Positions 60,956-64,000 of a DNA stretch of 64,000 nucleotides are shown piece after piece; positions within the stretch are counted from its first letter, which is position 1, and the number at the start of each line of letters is the position of its first letter. Made by a program: the position numbers and the translations under genes. The notes below the pieces were generated by a model. It searched no databases and had not been told where the DNA came from. It was given only the letters and a program-made list of their open reading frames with translations. The DNA comes from Mycogone perniciosa (Eukaryota; Ascomycota; Sordariomycetes; Hypocreales; Hypocreaceae), in assembly GCA_025331125.1 (NCBI GenBank), contig JAOALB010000146.1:1-64000 (forward strand), in the 5' to 3' direction.

Positions 60956-62479
60956 TGCAGTTTCCTATACTTCTAGCTATAGATCTTTAAATAAATTTAA
61001 ATTAATTTTTATTATTTAAGACTAGGTCTTAATTACCCCCTTAAATTAATTAATTAGGCTATTTTAGGCTAATATATATAGGGCTATAGGTTTATCTTTC
61101 ATTCCTTATTCTATTACCTAGTTATGATATTGCTTTTTTATAGTAATATTATTATTTTAATAGATTTAGCAGATTTTTTAATTAAATTATTAGCTAATAT
61201 ATATTTTAAAGTTCTTTAATAATTTAAAGATACTATTAGTATTTAAAGAATCTATTAAATAGCTGAAAAGTATCCTTATATATTTATCTTTAATTAATAA
61301 TATATATCCCTTTCCGTTATATTTTATTAGTATAATAAAGATATTAATATAAATTCGCTAAAATCAGCATTAAGCTTAAGTTTAAAGACTTTTATATAAA
61401 ATAACCTAAGTGGCTTTACTAATAGAATAGCCTTTATACTTTATTTTAACTAATCCTTTAATTTTTAACCCAGTTATTTAATAAACTAGCTGTTTAAAAG
61501 CATTAAATTTTAAATAACCTAGCTATTTATGCTAAGTTATAGTATTGCTAATAGCAGTAAGTTTAGGTTTTGCAGATAACGTGAAATTCAATATATTGAT
61601 TTCCTGATTATTATTTTTTAATATTTCGGAAAGCTTATTAAATTTAATAACAGGAATTCAATACTATTAATATATATAAAAGATTATTTTTCTGTTTATT
61701 AAAACTTTGCTAGTAGATAGATTCTAGTTATATCCTCTCTTTAGAAATAGGTTTAGTAAAGCTATATTTATATAAAAGTTAGGAATATATATAATATTTA
61801 GCAGCTTAAAACTGGCTTTAAGATTAATTTTTATAATAATATTACTATATCTTTAAATCTGGGGATATATATTCCCTCTATATAATAATTTTAATACTGG
61901 TTAAAAGGTATTTTCAATAAATCTATCCTTATTGTTATAGATATAAAAGCTTAACCTGGAATCTAAGATAAATAAATCTTTTAATAGATAAATAGCTATT
62001 GCAAATAATACTTTAAAAGTTTTTAATGCAATTAATGACTTTAATGTAAAAGAAGCGCTTAAAATAACTAATTCTTTTTATTTTTCCTGTTTTCTTTATT
62101 TTGTTTATTATTTTAAGTCTTTTTTAAATAAAGACTTTGACTTTTTAACCTATACTCTAGCCTTTTTAACTTAATCTTTAAGTTTATTATTTTCAAGCTT
62201 TTTATCGATTTTTTATTATATTTAAGCGTTTGGAACCCAGCTTAATAGTTAGATTAATTTAATAAGATAATAATAAGCGGAATATTAATAATTTAGGCTA
62301 TAGAGATATTAGGAGTATATATTTAACTTATTTTTTAATAAAGGAGTAGGTTCTTTTCCATAAAATATAGGAAATACTCCTTTAAATATATTTATCTTTA
62401 ACCTATATTAACAATTAAAAACTTAATTAATAAAAAGTATATTATATTTTTTCTACTATATATTATTAGCTTCTTTTAC
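60956..62479 (-). mobile_element. RIP-mutated Ty1/copia element, 5' half (presumed integrase side)
   Basis: Continuation of the copia element of 52133-54848 after removal of the chromovirus at the TGCAG duplication. On the minus strand this part should hold integrase and gag, but the decay is too strong for me to place motifs. Ends where the minus-strand chromovirus LTR begins at 62480. Confidence 0.5.
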
Positions 62480-62855
62480 TGTAATAATCCGGGTTTGTTT
62501 TTAACAGTTAAACCGAGGTTTATAGGTTTATATTAATAGAGAGGTTAAGGATAAATACTAAGCAGGGTAGCATAGTTACAATTCTATAAAACAGGTGGTT
62601 CTAGTAAATATAATTATTAATAACTGTTTAAGTAACTATATTAAATAAACGGCAAGCTAGTTATATATATATAAAGGAGAGTTATAATAATTATTAAGGA
62701 ATATGGCTATATTCCTAATAATTTAACGTTTATGATTACTTATATATATCCCTAATTATTAATAATTCGGTATATACTTTAGTGATTATATTCCTATTAG
62801 CCTATTATTCTGATATTCTTTTAAACCTAGGCCTTAACCTAGTTAGGTCGTAATA
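62480..62855 (-). repeat. 3' LTR of minus-strand chromovirus, U3 type B (376 bp)
   Basis: On + starts TGTAATAATCCGGG (complement of an LTR end GGATTATTACA) and ends GGTCGTAATA. Reverse complement matches 37470-37846 over its whole length. Confidence 0.85.
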
Positions 62856-64000
62856 CAATATCCCTTTCCTATTAGTTTTATCCCTAAAACCTATTATATA
62901 GCCATCCCTCTTCTTTATAAGTTTTCTTCCTTTTCATTTCTTTCTATTCCTGTTTAACTATACCTTATAGTATTATAAAATAGCGAAAAGTTTCTAAACC
63001 TGCTAAATCCTTGCAGAATTATACTGCAGGTATATTAATTATTAATACTATTAATATCTTTATTATATTATATTTATCTTATAAAAAGTATAGCATTTCC
63101 TGTAACATAACTATAGGCTATTTTTATTATAAAGAGTATACCTATTAAAGCAAGATATATAATAGAAATAGTATCTCTTTAATAGTTACTATATATCTTT
63201 TTTAGTTTATTATAAGTTGTTTTTTAATATTTATGGTATATTATATAGCAGCTAAAAAAAAGTATATTAAAAATAAAAAGCGCGCTATTAAGTATAAGTT
63301 ATTAGAATAGCAGTAATAGATAATAGTATTAACTGCTTTAATAAATAAGCATTTTGCGCGATAAAGTTATTTTCGTAAGCAGCAGTTATAAGCGCAGTCG
63401 CGTAAGGTTAAGATATTGCGTTGTAGCGCTAATTCGTTAAATAAGTTAAATAAGTTTAAATGCATTAAGTTAAAGGCTATTATTAACGTTTAGTTTTCTG
63501 GCAGTATAGATATATTTAATTAAAATGCGATATTTAATAACCCTCCGCTAAAAGAGTTAAACTTTAATAAAAGTGTTAAAGTTTTATTAAAGTATTTTTT
63601 AAATATTTTATAGGTTTATAAGAGTTATATTCCTTTTTATAATTTTTCTATTTAATTAAATACTAGTATTTATTATTTATTATTTTTATAGTTTTAACTT
63701 CTTTAACTTTATAGTTTTCTTTAATTACTAAAACTTTAATTAAGTCTATAATTAGTCTATTCTTTAATTTATTTTATAATACTTTTTTAAATAGTAAAAT
63801 ATAAAATATTAAATAAATTTAAATACTATTTAATAATATAAATTTATAAGTAACTTTTAAAACAACCGTTTTAACTAAGTAAAGTTTAAGTTTTTTCAAG
63901 TCTAATCTATTATTTAATTGCATTATTTTAATATTTATAGTCTTTTTCTTTAATAAATAATTATATAAATAAACTATATCTCCCTCTTTAAAGATTAATC
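62480..64000 (-). mobile_element. minus-strand chromovirus, 3' part (continues beyond window)
   Basis: Left edge is a 3' LTR (type B). Inside it a purine-rich tract on the minus strand (GGAAAGGGATA, about 62858-62870) adjoins the LTR. A decayed chromodomain lies at about 63575-63690, and the integrase end near 63960-64000 matches 15686-15730 in reverse complement. RIP-type stops. The 5' part lies right of the window. Confidence 0.8.

Noticed and set aside
12640..64000. The AT-rich blocks as mitochondrial DNA or a centromere
   Set aside because: They contain decayed nuclear retrotransposon domains with LTRs and TSDs and RIP-type mutation. No mitochondrial genes were seen. A centromeric location cannot be excluded but has no direct support.

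Overview
The window looks like chromosomal DNA of a filamentous ascomycete (Pezizomycotina). Protein genes carry 49-67 nt GT-AG introns with CTAAC/CTGAC-type branch points. The gene set is fungal: SulP sulfate permease, a DUF2985-like membrane protein, berberine-bridge-type oxidase, kinesin and class-III aminotransferase. Two long, extremely AT-rich blocks have the signature of repeat-induced point mutation (RIP): CpA/TpG depletion, TpA excess, and stops in every frame of recognisable transposon genes. I cannot resolve the genus.

Layout: (1) 1-12.6 kb is GC-normal: a 5'-cut sulfate permease (68-2372), a two-exon multi-TM protein (3638-5965), a decayed SNF2-type helicase on the minus strand (about 7.2-9.0 kb) broken by two solo LTRs, and an unrecognised acidic two-exon protein (11242-11960). 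(2) 12.6-23.9 kb is AT-rich: a 5'-truncated chromodomain Ty3/gypsy element with its 3' LTR, then a Tad-like LINE carrying a nested solo LTR. (3) 23.9-33.5 kb is a GC-normal island: a secreted FAD oxidase (24572-26164, with a first exon that is easy to miss), a kinesin with an unrecognised C-terminal domain (27118-29137), a frameshifted aminotransferase (29301-30711, minus), a gag-like intact ORF (31070-31456, minus) and a possible 65-aa two-exon gene (32873-33134). (4) 33467-64000 is a second AT-rich block of transposons nested in one another, whose left edge coincides with an LTR end.

Block 4 can be dissected from target-site duplications (TSDs). An outer chromovirus spans 33467-52132 (TSD CAAGC/TAAGC). 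It contains a second chromovirus copy starting at 37470, two solo LTRs (34703-34874, 42307-42886) and a complete minus-strand gypsy element with 172-bp LTRs (44793-51483, TSD TCACT). To the right lies a RIP-mutated minus-strand Ty1/copia element (52133-54848 and 60956-62479), split by a chromovirus (54849-60955, TSD TGCAG) that itself holds a solo LTR (60355-60933, TSD AGAAT). A minus-strand chromovirus begins at 62480 and leaves the window.

The host genes do not form an obvious single pathway. The most informative structures are the nested transposon record, LTR subfamilies that share a 3' half but differ in U3, the solo LTR families, and gene models decided by hidden exons or a frameshift. 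I found no clear novel defence, CRISPR-like or biosynthetic system.
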